From Phaseolus vulgaris (lineage: Eukaryota > Streptophyta > Magnoliopsida > Fabales > Fabaceae): DNA of 64,000 bases. Made by a program: the position numbers and the translations under genes. Location of the stretch: assembly GCF_000499845.2 (NCBI RefSeq), contig NC_023749.2, positions 23,312,878 through 23,376,877 of the forward strand, read 5' to 3'. The notes beneath the pieces were generated by a model. It was not told the origin of the DNA. It did not search any database and saw nothing but the letters and a program-made list of their open reading frames with translations. Below, piece by piece: positions 1-11,014 of the stretch (positions are counted from its first letter, which is position 1; each line of letters opens with the position of its first letter).

Positions 1-147
1 TGATGGGACGTTCAGTCATTCGACTTGATCCTGACTCCTACTGTGCCCCTGACCCACTTTCGACGGCGCATCGTACCACCGGGCATTCTGTCGATACGAC
101 GTGTTCTGAGTTTAACCAGGGATGCCAGGGCCATCCTTCCATCTTCT

Positions 148-157
148 GCCACGTGGC
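148..157 (+). promoter_or_regulatory. G-box upstream of M antisense gene
   Basis: GCCACGTGGC palindrome about 290 bp before the ATG. A CACGTGGC-type box also precedes the same gene in N and H, and a CATGTGGC version precedes it in P, about 450 bp upstream in those copies. Known as the core bound by plant bZIP and bHLH factors. Use here is inferred from conservation only. The rest of 1-446 shows no coding capacity that I trust and is read as promoter and leader. Confidence 0.45.
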
Positions 158-446
158 TCGATCGTGCGGTGCATCCATTCGTGTCGTTTAATGCTCTAAT
201 TGCACTACTTCTACCTGCGTCGTTTGACGCCCTAACCGCTTTATTTAACTCTTCAAACTCTGAAACTATTCTCATCATTCTTGCACTCTTTGTAACCTAC
301 TTACACTCTCTCTTCTTGCACCTTTTCCTCTCTTGCACCCTTTCTCCTCTCGCGAAGGGTTCTTTCAGTGTTCGCTCCCACCATCGTTCGACTCTTGCGT
401 TACCGGCGGGTCATACGTTGTCGACAATCCCTGATCTGCTCAAAGA

Positions 447-1412
447 ATGTCCTCTCATGCTACTTCCCCAAGGGTCAATCCCAAGGACCTGTACCCTTGG
501 GCTTCGAGTGAGCTTCTTGACGAATGCTCATGATTACTCGCCACCAGGGCCATAAGGGAACACAAAGGAGACTCATGCTCCTATGATCACCGCGCCTTCG
601 CTAGGAGGCATGATGACGACATTGCTGTGCTCCCTTGCACTCTAGGGGAGCCAATATGTGGAGACGAACGGGCCAACGAAGGGGTCCCCTTCTTCTACTT
701 TTACCAGGTGGTTTTCAAGACCATCGGCGTGCGCCTGCCCTTCTCCCGGTTCGAGAAGGAACTGCTGACGGAGATCAATGCCGCTCCGGCCCAGTTATAC
801 CCCAACAGCTGGGCCTTCGTCAAAGCCTTTGACATCCTCTTCGGGTTTCTGGGTTGTGCGCCCTCGGTGGACCTCTTTCTTCACTTCTTTGAGGTGAAGA
901 GGCAAAGGCACAACCTCTGGGTAACTCTCAGCAACGTTCCTGGAAGAGTTCTCCTAACACCCTTCCAAAACTCATTCATCGGGTGGAAAGGCCGGTTCTT
1001 CAAGATCTGCTGCACTGACCTCGTTCCCAACGCCCTGGATGGTTTTCCACTGTACTGGGTGAGGGAGGCGAGGGTTCTCAAAACCAAACCCTTCAAGAAG
1101 ATGGCTCCGAATGACCAGGTGGCTTGCCGGATTCTTGCTGAGGCGGGAAGTTTTGACTCCGCCACCTTGATTAGTTTGGAGTTCAACGCTGGGACTCTCG
1201 AAAAGTACATATGTATGAGTCACTGCCCTAACAACTTCGGCCTTTATTGCTTTCTATCTGTGCATGTCTTGCTTCATGGTGTCTCTGACACATTTATCTC
1301 CCTTGGTGCAGGTTCGAAAATAAACCAAGAGAGGAGGGCACGACTTACTCGAGCTCTGCGGGCTGGGATCAGGGCTTCGTCTTCCTCCAGTGCTGACTCC
1401 GATGGCCAATGA
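447..1412 (+). pseudogene. Antisense gene of M: gypsy-type transposon domain protein, broken and truncated
   Basis: Copy of the extra gene that Tat elements here carry opposite to pol. The N-terminal part contains the PLYPWAS-like start, a GEPICGDE motif, RLPFSRFEKELLTEI and NSWAFVKAF, which match the putative gypsy-type transposon domain (PF04195-like) in N, P and H. A TGA at 531-533 interrupts the frame after 28 codons; the frame then continues to 1412. An intron is inferred at 1213-1311 (GT at 1213, TGCAG at 1307-1311, 99 bp), placed like the introns in the other copies, after a K-Y-I sequence. Exon 2 ends early and lacks the coiled coil found in the other copies. Function unknown; this copy is unlikely to make the full protein. 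Confidence 0.75.
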
Positions 1413-1595
1413 GAAGTGGCTCTTTTGTGTTTTGCATGAGTTGTAATATTTGCCCTAACCGCATTACGCCCATTTGTATCGAACATTGTTTGTAACATCA
1501 ACTTTCCTATACCATACTTGATTTTTTGCAACGCCGCTTTACTTCGCATACGTTTCGTATATTGTGCGCTTTTCCTTCTTCACGTTCTTCAACAA

Positions 1596-1830
1596 CGCCT
1601 GTACTCAGGCGACACCTTCTTTCTTGGCGACGCCTTTCTTCTTGGCGACACCTTCTCTCTTGGCGACGCCTTCACCTAGGCGACGCCTTTCTTCTTGGCG
1701 ACACCTTCTCTCTTGGCGACGCCTTCACCGAGGCGACGCCTTTCTTCTTGGCGACACCTGCTCTCTTGGCGACGCCTTCACCTAGGTGACGCCTTCTCTC
1801 GGCGACGCCTTGACTTGGCGACGCCTCACA
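1596..1830. repeat. GGCGACGCC minisatellite in the M spacer
   Basis: Tandem units of about 18-19 bp built on GGCGACGCC or GGCGACACC plus a TTCTTCTT-like spacer. They are grouped into a higher-order unit of about 57 bp repeated roughly three times between 1616 and 1787. The reverse complement GGCGTCGCC recurs in the U3 of element N's LTR at 9708-9775. It lies between the antisense gene and pol, where P has a different, unrelated minisatellite. Confidence 0.85.
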
Positions 1831-1900
1831 CTGCTTCAAACGGAAAAAGTAAAGGCTGAAAACCAAGGCACGGCTTTTTCTCAGACTTGTTTTTTCTTTT

Positions 1901-1955
1901 ATTTGGGTGACCTCATTAAAAAACCCCCGAGAAGGAAAAAGAGTGTCCCCTTCAA
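1901..1955 (-). other. Conserved post-pol block of Tat elements (copy in M)
   Basis: About 50 bp lying 30-130 bp beyond the pol stop. On the minus strand it reads as a G-rich start, then CACTCTTTTTCC, a G run, TTTTTTAATGAGG and CACCCAAA. Copies are at 30431-30480 in H and 37059-37109 in P. It looks PPT-like at its G-rich end but is not followed by an LTR. Role unknown. Confidence 0.6.
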
Positions 1956-1984
1956 CTAAATTGTTACATGACTGCTTACATAAG

Positions 1985-4900
1985 TCAACTAAAATAAAAT
2001 TTTAAGTTGGCTGCATTCCAGCTGCGTGGGATGGGACCCCCCTCCAAGGTCTCTAGGTTGTACGAACCGTTGCCCTTAGCCTCGGTAATTCTGAAGGGTC
2101 CGGTCCACTTGGGAGACAGCTTATTCTCCAGCTCGTACGGATGAGCCTTCCTCATAACCAGGTCGCCAATCTGAAACTGCCGCGGCTTTACCTTAGAGCT
2201 ATATTGTCGCTCTACTCTTCTCTTCACTGCTTCGGCCTTTATTCTGGCTTCCTCCCTGGCTTCGTCCAGTAGGTCTAGGTTCACCCGCCTTTCTTCGTTG
2301 GATTCTTCCGCCACGAAGTTTTGGAAACGTGGCGAGCTTTCGTGAATCTCAACTGGGATCATCGCGTCCGACCCATACACCAAGCTGAAAGGCGTCTCCA
2401 TGGTGGAAGATTGGGGCGTGGTGTGGTATGCCCACACGATCCTTGGCACCTCCTCCGCCCATGCTCCTTTGGCCTTTTCCAGCCTTCTCTTTAGCCCTCT
2501 CAGCAAAACTCTGTTTGCCGACTCTACCTGCCCATTAGTCTGGGGGTGTTCAACTGATGCGAACACCTGCTTGATGCCTACTTCAGCACATAGGTTTCTC
2601 AACTGTTGACTGGCGAATTGGGTTCCGTTATCGGATATCAGTCGCCTAGGTACGCCAAAGCGGCACACAATGTTCTTCCACACAAAATGCTGGACCTTGT
2701 GCGCGGTGATCTGTGCCACGGGCTCTGCCTCTATCCATTTGGTGAAGTATTCGATGGCAACGATCAAATACTTCATCTGCCTGATTGCCAGTGGGAACGG
2801 GCCCAGGATGTCGATTCCCCATGTATGGAAAGGCCACGGGCTGTATATGGATCGCAATTCTTCTGGCGGCGCCTTGTGCCAGTCGGCGTGCTTTTGGCAT
2901 TGCCTGCAGCGCTGGGCGTGTCGCGCGCAATCTTCTTTTACTGTTGGCCAGAAGAAGCCTGCGCGTATCACCTTGGAGGCTAAAGACCTTCCCCCTACGT
3001 GGCTCCCGCAAATGCCTTCGTGGAGCTCCGCCATTATCCTGGTACACTCGTCGCCACTTACACACGTTAGGATAAGGTGTGCGAACCCGTGTCTGAACAA
3101 CACCCCATCCACCAGAGTATATCTTGCGGCATTTCTTTTGACTTTCTTACCCTCTTCCGGCTCCACTGGGAGAGTCCCATCCGCCAGATACCGTTTGTAT
3201 GGCGTCATCCAGGTGTCTCCCTCAGTTAGGACACATACCTGCATTTGCCTTTCTTCTTCAGGCGTGTCCGCGTATGTGCTGATGTGGGGCGTCTTCAGCG
3301 TATCTTGGGTTAGAGAACGATGATTCCTTGGACTCTCTATTGATGTACAGATCTGGAGGACATTCACCCTGTTATCTTCCACGAACTTACGCGGAGCTTT
3401 GAGCGTCTTCTGGATCACTGTCCTCTGCCTACCCCTTTGCCTGAGCTGGCCAGCTTGGCAAGCAGGTCGGCTCTGGCATTCTGCTCCCTTGGGACATGTA
3501 TCAGCTCAAGAGCGTTAAATGCTCCCTTCAATAGCTGGACGTATCTTAAATACGCCGCCATCTGTGGGTCCTTTGCCTGGAACTCACCCGACACCTGCCC
3601 TGTAATAAGCTGGGAATCGCTTTTCACCAGGAGGTTCTGCGCGCCCATCTCCTTGGCTAGGAGCATTCCTGCTATTAGGGCTTCATATTCTGCCTGATTG
3701 TTACTTGCCTTGAAGGCGAAGCGCAGGGCCTGCTCAATCAGCACGCCGTTGGGTCCCTCCAAGACTATTCCCGCACCACTCCCTTGCTGGTTGGAAGAGC
3801 CATCAACCGAGAGCAACCATTGCGAGTCCACCTCCACCTCCTGTTCCCCTCCGGGCGATAGTTCTGCTACAAAATCTGCATACACTTGCCCTTTGATGGA
3901 TCCTCGAGGCTCGTATTGGATGTCGAATTCTGACAGCTCCACCGCCCAGCGTACCATCCTCCCAGCCACGTCAGGCTTCTGCAGCACCTTCTGTATAGGG
4001 AGGTTTGTCATCACTACCACCGTAAAGCTGTGGAAGTAATGACGGAGCCTCCTGACTGAAAATACCACCGCCAGCGCCGCCTTCTCCAACGCCTGGTATC
4101 TGGTTTCCGCGCCTTGTAAGGCCTTGCTTACAAAGTAAATGGGCTTTTGAATCTGGTCCTGCTCCTGGACCAGCACCGAGCTGATGGCTCGTTTCGTTAT
4201 TGCGAAGTACAGCCGGAGGGGCACGCCTGTTACCGGTTTGCAGAGGACCGGTGGCGTCGCCAGGTATTCCTTCAACTTAACGAAAGCCGCTTCGCATTCG
4301 TAAGTCCATGCGAAACGACTATTTCTATTGAGGCACTGGAAATATGGGTGCCCCTTCTCTCCCCCGGCAGAGACAAACCTCGAGAGTGCGGCCATTCGCC
4401 CCGTCAGCTGCTGCACCTCCTTCACCGACGTCGGGCTTCGCATGGCGATGATCGCTGCGCATTTGTCGGGGTTCGCTTCTATCCCCCTCTCTGTGAGAAT
4501 AAAACCCAAGAACTTACCGGCCTCTACCCCGAAGACACACTTCTCCGGGTTTAACTTGAGGCGGTACTTGCATATTGAGACGAACAACTCCTCCAGGTCC
4601 GCCATGTGTTGTGCCCTATTCTGCGACGCCACCACCATGTCGTCTACATAGGCGTACACATTCCTCCCGAGCATGGGCGCCAGGACCTTGTCCATTAACC
4701 TTTGGTATGTGGCGCCCGCGTTTTTCAGCCCAAATGGCATCACCTTATAGCAGTAACTGCAAGTCTCAGTCATGAATGCAGTCTTATCCTCATCTCTCGG
4801 GTGCATCTTGATCTGGTTGTACCCTGAGAAGGCGTCCAGGAAACTTAGCACCTTGCTGCTGGACGCACTATCCACCAAGGCGTCGATGCTGGGCAGCGGG

Positions 4901-6474
4901 TACGAGTCCTTTGGGCACGCCTTATTCAAGTCCGTGAAGTCCACGCACATCCTCCACTTTCCATTAGCCTTTTTCACCAAGACGACATTGGCCAGCCACT
5001 CAGGGCATTGAATCTCCCTGATGTGGCCAGCACTCAACAGCTTCTGCGTTTCGTCCTTCACCACCTGCTGTCGCTCCTCATTGAACTTTCTCCTTCTCTG
5101 GCGCACGGGGCGGACCGTGGCGTCCATGCTGAGGTGGTGACACAGGAAATCAGGGTCGATACCGGGCATGTCCGAAGCGGACCATGCGAAGGCATCCAGG
5201 TGGTGCGAAATCACTTCTGCCACCCCTTCCTGTTCTTTCGGGCTCAGCAAACTTCCTAACTTGAATGTCTTGCCGCCAATCTCCCTCTCTACGGCGTTGG
5301 CCGCCGATGGTTCCCTGCTGTCATCCTCGACGGGCGCCGCCTCTTCCACGGGCGCCGCGTCGTCAGGGCCTTCCTCCATGTGTGCATCTGTTTCTGACGT
5401 CGCCCCCGCGGGTGCGGCCTTGCTAGGCGTCGGCACAGCGGGTGTCGCCTCAATCATCGTCGTATCTGCACACGACGGTCGTTCGTACACCATGAACACG
5501 CCTCTCTTCGTTTTCAGGCTGTTCTCATAGCATTTTCTTGCTTCCTCCTGATCTGACTTGATAACTATCACCTTGCCACTGAGGTCAGGAAGCTTCATCT
5601 TCATGTGGCGTGTGGAGGCCACTGCGTTCAACCGGTTCAACGCCGGCCTGCCCAACAAGATGTTGTAAGCGGAGCTGGCATTCACGACCAAGTACCGGAT
5701 ACTTTCGGTACGCGAGGCCTCTCCGTCCGTGAACGTAGTCCTCAATTCCAGGTAGCCTCGAACTTCCACCTGGTTGTCCGCAAACCCATACAAGCACCCA
5801 GTGTAGGGCCTCAGTAGGTCGGGGGATAATCGCAACTTATTGAATGTCGACCAGAACATGACGTCTGCTGAACTCCCCTGGTCGACAAGTACTCTGTGCA
5901 CCTTTCTCCCCGTCGTGACAACTGAGATGACCACGGGGTCATTGTCGTGCGGCACCACGTCTCTGAGGTCCCCTCTCGTGAATACGATGCCTGACTCCCA
6001 CGGCGCAGCCGAGAGTCTTTCTTCGATCGAGTTAACCCCCCTCGCGTATTTCTTCCGCTGGAAGGCGGTGGGACCTCCGCCGGAAAATCCTCCAGCTATG
6101 GTATGGACCTCGCCGAGAACCGGCGTCTCGTGTGCTTGTTCTTCCACTGGCGGCGGCAAAGTGGCGGTCGTTGGGGATTCCGCGACATAATCCTTCAAAA
6201 ACCCGGTTCTCACCAGCTCATCCAGTTGGTATCCCAACGAAAGGCAGTTATCAATGTGGTGACCGAAAGCCTCGTGGAACTCGCACCAAGAGTCTTTCCG
6301 AGGCCCCAACACCTTATCGGACTTCGCTGGTCGCCTCAATCTCTCAGCTATATTGGGCACAGCGATCAGGTCCTTCAATTCCACCACAAAATTGTATCTC
6401 GCCGGCCTCGTTCTTTCTCTTGCCGGGCGATCGCCTCCTGCTGAAGCCCGGGGCTGGGGCAAGAGTTGTAGCAA
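1985..6474 (-). pseudogene. gag-pol: M gag (C-terminal remnant)-protease-RT-RNase H-integrase polyprotein, frameshifted
   Basis: Begins inside gag just before a CEFHEAFGHHIDNC zinc-binding motif (C-x2-H-x4-H-x4-C); the gag core domain is absent. Then come the retropepsin motif VDQGSSADVMFW, an RT with AYVDDMVV, a first RNase H whose usual catalytic Asp region reads RLYFAI, and a second, archaeal-type RNase H (LSVDGSSN, NNQAEYEAL, REQNARAD). A one-base loss in a C run at about 3432 shifts the frame at the end of RNase H. The downstream frame (3418-1985) carries the integrase: HHCC finger, GIDILG, SDNGTQF and QVESANR with all three acidic residues, and a KLSPKWTGPF tail module. Long open stretches suggest modest age, but the frameshift and lost gag make it non-functional. 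Confidence 0.9.
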
Positions 6475-6480
6475 GAGTGC
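6460..6480. other. Breakpoint joining element M to element N
   Basis: To the left is M gag coding sequence, on the minus strand. To the right is the AT-rich 3' untranslated region of N's antisense gene. There is no LTR, PBS or target-site duplication here. A short CTCTTGC repeat flanks the join. Best read as an illegitimate recombination or deletion that removed M's 5' end and N's gag-pol. Confidence 0.6.
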
Positions 6481-6562
6481 AGACGATTCAAAGAATTACA
6501 AGTTTATACAAAGAAGGTTAAACCAAGTATAAAAGAATGGGCTGATGATCGAGGGTGGCGGC

Positions 6563-8848
6563 TCAGTCGTCTATCTCCAGAGGCACGACCTTTCCATCAA
6601 CAATGTGGTGAGTGGAATCGCAGCTGGAAATGACGATCCCCGGGTTCATGCAGACTGCTTGGGCCAGAGCTTCCTGGAATCCCTCCTCGAAAGTGCCCGC
6701 CATGTCCTGGATGAGGGCCTTTTTGTCCTTCTCTAGCTCCTCAATGGCGGCGTCCCCAGAAGCTACCTGCTTATCCAAAGCCTCCTTTTCCACACGAAGC
6801 CGACTGACCTCGACCTGTAGTTTGTCGTAGTCAACCTGGAGAAGGCCCATAGCTTTGGCCTGGGTAGCCATTTCCCCCTCCATCCGCTCCATCTCGTCCG
6901 CCTGCTCACAGCAACGGTCCTTCAAGTCTTTTTGAACTTCTGCGTCAGCTTCGACCAAGTCTTGAAGGCCCGTTAACTGAAATTGGAGGGCGACTTCCCG
7001 AGTATAAAAGTCAGCCTGGAACCGCATCGCCTCTGCCAGTTGCTTTTCAGCCTTTTCCTTAGCCTCTTGAGCCTGCTTCAGAGTGCTTTGGTAGGCCTTG
7101 TTTTGGCATTCCAAGGTTTTCTTTTCCTCCTCCAGGGCAGTTACCCTTGTCTCCAAGGCCTGGAGGGTTTGAGCCTGTAGAACAGCATTTCTGGCCTGGG
7201 CGCGCCATTCAAGGGCCACCGCCAGGAAGGCCCCCAAGTAGAAAGGCATGCCCTCCTTCCTGTCGGTGCCCTCTAGCATAGTTCCGCCACTGAAGTCCCT
7301 CATCAGATGCATGATTGGAGGAGGGATGGCGATGAGATCGGGGGCGGCAGCGACGGGAGCAGGGGAAGCAGAGACTTCTGCCGGTGGCGGAGGCGGGGCA
7401 GATTCGGCGCCCTCGCCCCCTTCCTCTTGGACGGTTGTGGGGGGAAGTGAGGTCGCACTTGGAGGATTATCCAGGAAGGAGTTCCCTCCCTGGGGCGACA
7501 CCTCTGGCAGAAGGGGAACCCGCGCAGATTTCCTCCTCTTGAAGACTAGCCCACCATCAGAGTCTTCGTCATCGGAGAGAATCTCCAACACCCTCTTCCC
7601 TTTGTCAAGGGGGTTTGGAGCTGGCGATGAGGCCACAGCTAATGGGACTGCGGCGAGGGTTGGAGGCGAGTTGGGCGTCTGAAGCAGTTGGGGGCTATGT
7701 GGAGAGGACGGAGTTGAGCCTAGGGGGCTTCGGTGGCGATCGGTGGTGGCGGTGGCAGAGTTGGTGGGGGGATCAGATCAGCAGCAGGGGCGGAGGAGGC
7801 GCCCGCTTTGGCAGCACGAGCCTCCTTCATCGCTTTCGCCAGCATCATCCTTTTGGAGGCGTCCATCACCGATCCTACATCAAAATAGACCAAGCAGCAG
7901 AAATCAAGGCCAAAGCAACTATACAAAATTACAAAGCGCATGGATGTGTGAGATGCAAGCGACATGGCACCATGGAAAACGGGGGGAAGGGGCTGTGGGA
8001 ACAAGCATCCGGTGGCAAGGTGTTCACAGAAAAAGGGATGAGGGGAGAGTCTCCTTACCAAAGTATGTTGTCAGGGCGTGAGCATTGTATTCGCTAGCAA
8101 CAAGCTTCAATGTATCAAAAACGATTCCCAGCCCAGCCAAGGCTTTGCTTACCTCCCTGTCAGCAGGAGATAGCTCTTCCAGGGCTTTGGCCCTAAGCAG
8201 CTTAGGGCGCTCCGTCCAATAAAGGGGGAAGCCGTCCAAGGTTGTGGGGTCGTGCTTGGCGCTGCACACTCTAAAGAATTTCCCCTTCCAGTTTTTGTAA
8301 GAGTTTTGGAAGAGGGAGAGGAGGATTCTGCCCGCGATCCCGGAAAAGCTTACCCAGAAGCTTTTCCCCTGCTTTTTCACTTCAAAGAAATGCAGGAAAA
8401 CGTCTACGGAAGGAAGGATGCCCAGGTGTCCGCAAGGAATTTGAAAACCCCTTACAAATGCCCAGCTGTTGGGGTGGAGCTGGGCGGGGGCGGTATTAAT
8501 TTCGGTGAGGAGTTCTCTTTCAAAGGGGGTGAGTGGGAGACGCACTCCTACGCGTTTGAACACTGTCTGGTACATAAAGAAGAAGGGTTTCCCCTTTCTA
8601 GGTCTGTCGTCCAAACAGACAGGTTCCCCAGGCCTGCCGGGACGGACGGATATGTTGGCGTCGTGAGTGCGGCAAAAAGCGTTAAAGTTGTACAAATGGG
8701 TATCCCCACGATGAGCTTCGAGGTCCTGGAAGGTAGTTAGGCTGGTACACTCGTTCAGGAGCTCGTCGGGGGCCCATGGGTAGAAGGCTTTGTAGATGGA
8801 CTTGGGGGTCTTGGGGGAGGAATCAGACTCCGCATTTGTGCGGGTCAT
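6563..8848 (-). pseudogene. Antisense gene of N: gypsy-type transposon domain plus coiled coil, three exons
   Basis: Best-preserved copy of the antisense gene. A 5'-leader intron is inferred at 9096-8864 (GTATGA ... CTCCAG), 15 bp before the ATG at 8848. Exon 1 encodes FYPWAPDELLNEC, GEPVCLDDRPRKGKPF, RLPLTPFERELLTEI, NSWAFVRGF and VFLHFFEVK (PF04195-like). A coding intron follows at 8058-7875 (GTAAGG ... GATGTAG). The next exon has a Lys/Ala-rich helix and a Pro-rich tail, then a stop at 7720. The frame at 7636-6563 resumes with an acidic LSDDEDSDG patch, a Pro-rich linker and a coiled coil of about 190 residues, ending in a HHIVDGKVVP motif shared with P and H. At least one frameshift plus stop (about 7640-7725) breaks the gene. 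Function unknown; it contains none of the known pol domains. Confidence 0.8.
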
Positions 8849-9579
8849 GGTGTGAATAAATAGCTGGAGAAAGAAGAAGGAAAAAGGTTTTTAACAAAGT
8901 GATGCCAAGACAGAAAAAGGGGTGAACCCCAGGAAACACTACCCACGCGAGAAAACCCAGAAAGAAAGAGAAGGGAACAGAGAAGGAAGGAGAAGCGGAA
9001 GAACGCAATAATACATAAATGTCAACAGTCCCAGGCAGTTCAATAAATCATGCAATGCGACGAAGGGGAAGAGTCGTGGATATGCGAAAATCATACCTTT
9101 GCTGTCAGAGTGAAGGCGGAAGAAGAGCACAGGAGGGAGAGAACAGCAATTGCAGAGAAAAGGGGTTGAAGGCGATGAACAGTGCGGAGATGCAGAGGGA
9201 ATGAATGTAACAGTGGGGTGAGCGCGGGGTTTGGGGGTAACTTGAACGTTACATTTGCAACCCAAGAGGCGCTAACTAGGAGCCGTGAGATCGTGCCACG
9301 TGTCAAAGGATCAATCGCCCAGGGGAAACACAAGGGTCTCTAGAGGCTGGCCGTACGATGGGCTACGTGGCGCGCGATCAAGGGTGGCCCTAAAAGGTGT
9401 TATTTTCCCCGTTTCAGAGGATGTCCAATCAGTCATTAAGAGCGCTCCTATGGTTCAGAGAGTGTCACGTCAATAACTCGAGAATTGTTGAGTCAGCAGG
9501 GAGTAACACGTCATCGGGGTGGCACGTGGACGGTGTGGGCGAGGCCTTAGTCTTTACGCTGAAGACTAGTCTTCGGCTT
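8849..9579 (-). promoter_or_regulatory. Promoter and 5' leader region of N antisense gene
   Basis: Non-coding stretch between the antisense ATG and the element's PPT. It contains the inferred leader intron (9096-8864) and a G-box read on the minus strand as ACACGTGGC (9303-9295), about 450 bp before the ATG. P and H have the same spacing (about 457 bp). No clear TATA box recognised. No protein-coding signal. Confidence 0.5.
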
Positions 9580-9595
9580 AAGACTGTGGGGCTTG
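9580..9595 (+). other. Polypurine tract of N
   Basis: AAGACTGTGGGGCTTG immediately before the LTR start at 9596. P and H have AAGACTGGGGGGCT and AGATTGGGGGGCTTG at the same place on the minus strand. Known role: primer for plus-strand DNA synthesis in reverse transcription. Confidence 0.7.
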
Positions 9596-10815
9596 TGTAC
9601 CGTCCCGTATCCGGGCGTTGACTAAGTCAAGGTCAAAGTCAACACCAGGAGTCAAAGTCGACATTTGGCGTTGCCTAGGTAAAGAGACGCCAAGTGCCAG
9701 CGTCGTCAAGAAGAGGCGTCGCCAAGGCAAGGCGTCGCCTAGGTGAAGGCGTCGCCCAACCAGGGCGTCGCCAGATCAAACATTACTAAAGCAAGGCAAT
9801 CACAGTGTGGTTCCCCGAGACCCATGGGTAGGAAAGACCATGGAAGGAGCGACGCCGTGGGAAGGCCTCAGGTTCCGATGATCCGGGAGAGTGATAGAGA
9901 GAAGAGAAAGGTGGCTTCAAGGCCATAGTAACAACACCAGTGTAGGGCAGCCTGACTCGTGAAGTACCCCTGCCGCCCCAGGACGCCTTTGGGACAGACA
10001 CGCCTCAAGAGGAAGGTCACGTCCAGGGTAGCCGGGTGCAGGGTACGAGAGGAAGGCAGATACGCTCTCAAAGTGAGTGACTAGATAATTGGGGGCATGA
10101 GTTGGCACCCAAGAAGTCACCCCTTGCGCAGTAGCACTCCCAGGCAGGAGGACTCACACGTAGAGACGTCCCCAGATGGGCAGAAACGCCCCCAGACGGG
10201 GTCATGGCGTCGTGAGGCCCTCCACGTGTACGACAGCCAGGTCAGAATAGAAACACCTTTTAGTCAGTCACCAGGTAATTAAAGCCATTCAATACAGTTT
10301 CCGTTTCGAGCATTCAGGTACTGTAATGGCTCCCAAGCGTTTCAACGTCTTAAATGCGCTACGTTTTCTAATTAGACGCCTTAATTGAGCGCGTTACGTT
10401 TGTGATTAAAAGCGCTTTAAGGCGCTTTAAATGCTTGGGTAGTTTAAATAGCGCCGGGAATGTTGGGAACGAGGTTGGACGTTTTGGAAAATTTTCCCAG
10501 AATACACTCCAGTTGCTTGCTCGAAGTCGTGAGGCTACGCACAAGGGACTGGAAGAGAGGTTGTTTGCCAGAGCGAGAATATACACACAATACACAGTTC
10601 TTTTTACCACCTTCAGAGGCCATACGCGGTGCTCAGATACGGAGGTGCCCAGTTTTGGTGTTTCTTGCTGGCTGACTTGAGCGTCGGAGTGCAAACGGCC
10701 GCTAGGGCGCCCTTTTGTCTTCTTTTTGCAGGGATCCATAGGTAACCAGTGGGAAGGAGTCCCTAGCTGACGGTTGAGGTCGCGCACGAAGACGTCCCAG
10801 TCCCTTTTGTCAACC
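9596..10815 (+). repeat. 3' LTR of element N
   Basis: Starts TGTACCG right after the PPT. U3 holds GGCGTCGCC repeats (9708-9775). U5 holds the core motif GCGTCGGAGTGCAAACGG (10681-10698) shared by every Tat LTR in the window, followed by a T-rich stretch ending in CAG (10729-10731). The terminal CAACCGG near 10815 aligns with the end of solo LTR L1, but the last bases differ, so the right edge is approximate. No coding content. Confidence 0.7.
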
Positions 10816-11014
10816 GGACTAAGAGTGCTTTTGCTTTGACATATTTCATTTGAGAGTTACAAGACCTCAAGAGCAGATTGGTTGAGGGAAGTATTCTTTC
10901 TTAGAGTGACTTGAGTGACTTTTAATTTTCAGTACCTCACTATAATTGTTCTATTTGCTAACCTTGTTTTTTCTTAATATTGTTTGCTATTGTGTTTGCT
11001 GTTTTCTTTGTCCA

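Larger units (their letters stand above)
1..6474 (-). mobile_element. Element M: Tat-lineage Ty3/gypsy retrotransposon, partial
   Basis: Minus-strand element that runs off the left edge. From 5' to 3' on its own strand it has a truncated gag-pol (6474 to 1985), a conserved post-pol block (1955-1901), a GGCGTCGCC minisatellite (1830-1596) and an extra gene in opposite orientation (447-1412, plus strand). The order matches H and P in this window. By analogy the PPT and 3' LTR lie just left of base 1. The 5' LTR, PBS and most of gag are missing: the element stops abruptly at about 6475 against the tail of element N. Lineage call rests on the YVDDM-type RT, the second RNase H and the antisense gene. 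Confidence 0.85.
6475..10815 (+). mobile_element. Element N: 3' remnant of a Tat-lineage retrotransposon
   Basis: Plus-oriented remnant. It has the antisense gene on the minus strand (8848 to 6563), that gene's promoter and leader, a PPT (9580-9595) and a 3' LTR from 9596. Orientation follows from the PPT and LTR, not from the minus-strand gene, because in H and P this gene always runs opposite to the element. gag-pol and the 5' LTR are gone, lost at the junction with M. The right LTR end is uncertain (about 10815-10841). Confidence 0.75.

Noticed and set aside
2670..3323. Plus-strand ORF opposite integrase of M (and similar ORFs at 33950-34537, 54766-55509)
   Set aside because: Shadows of conserved polyprotein codons on the other strand; no domain, start context or conservation of their own.
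1985..8848. A single minus-strand element in which a PF04195-like protein replaces gag
   Set aside because: The PPT at 9580-9595 and the LTR from 9596 are in plus orientation, and in H and P this protein runs opposite to pol. So 6563-8848 belongs to a plus-oriented element N joined to M.
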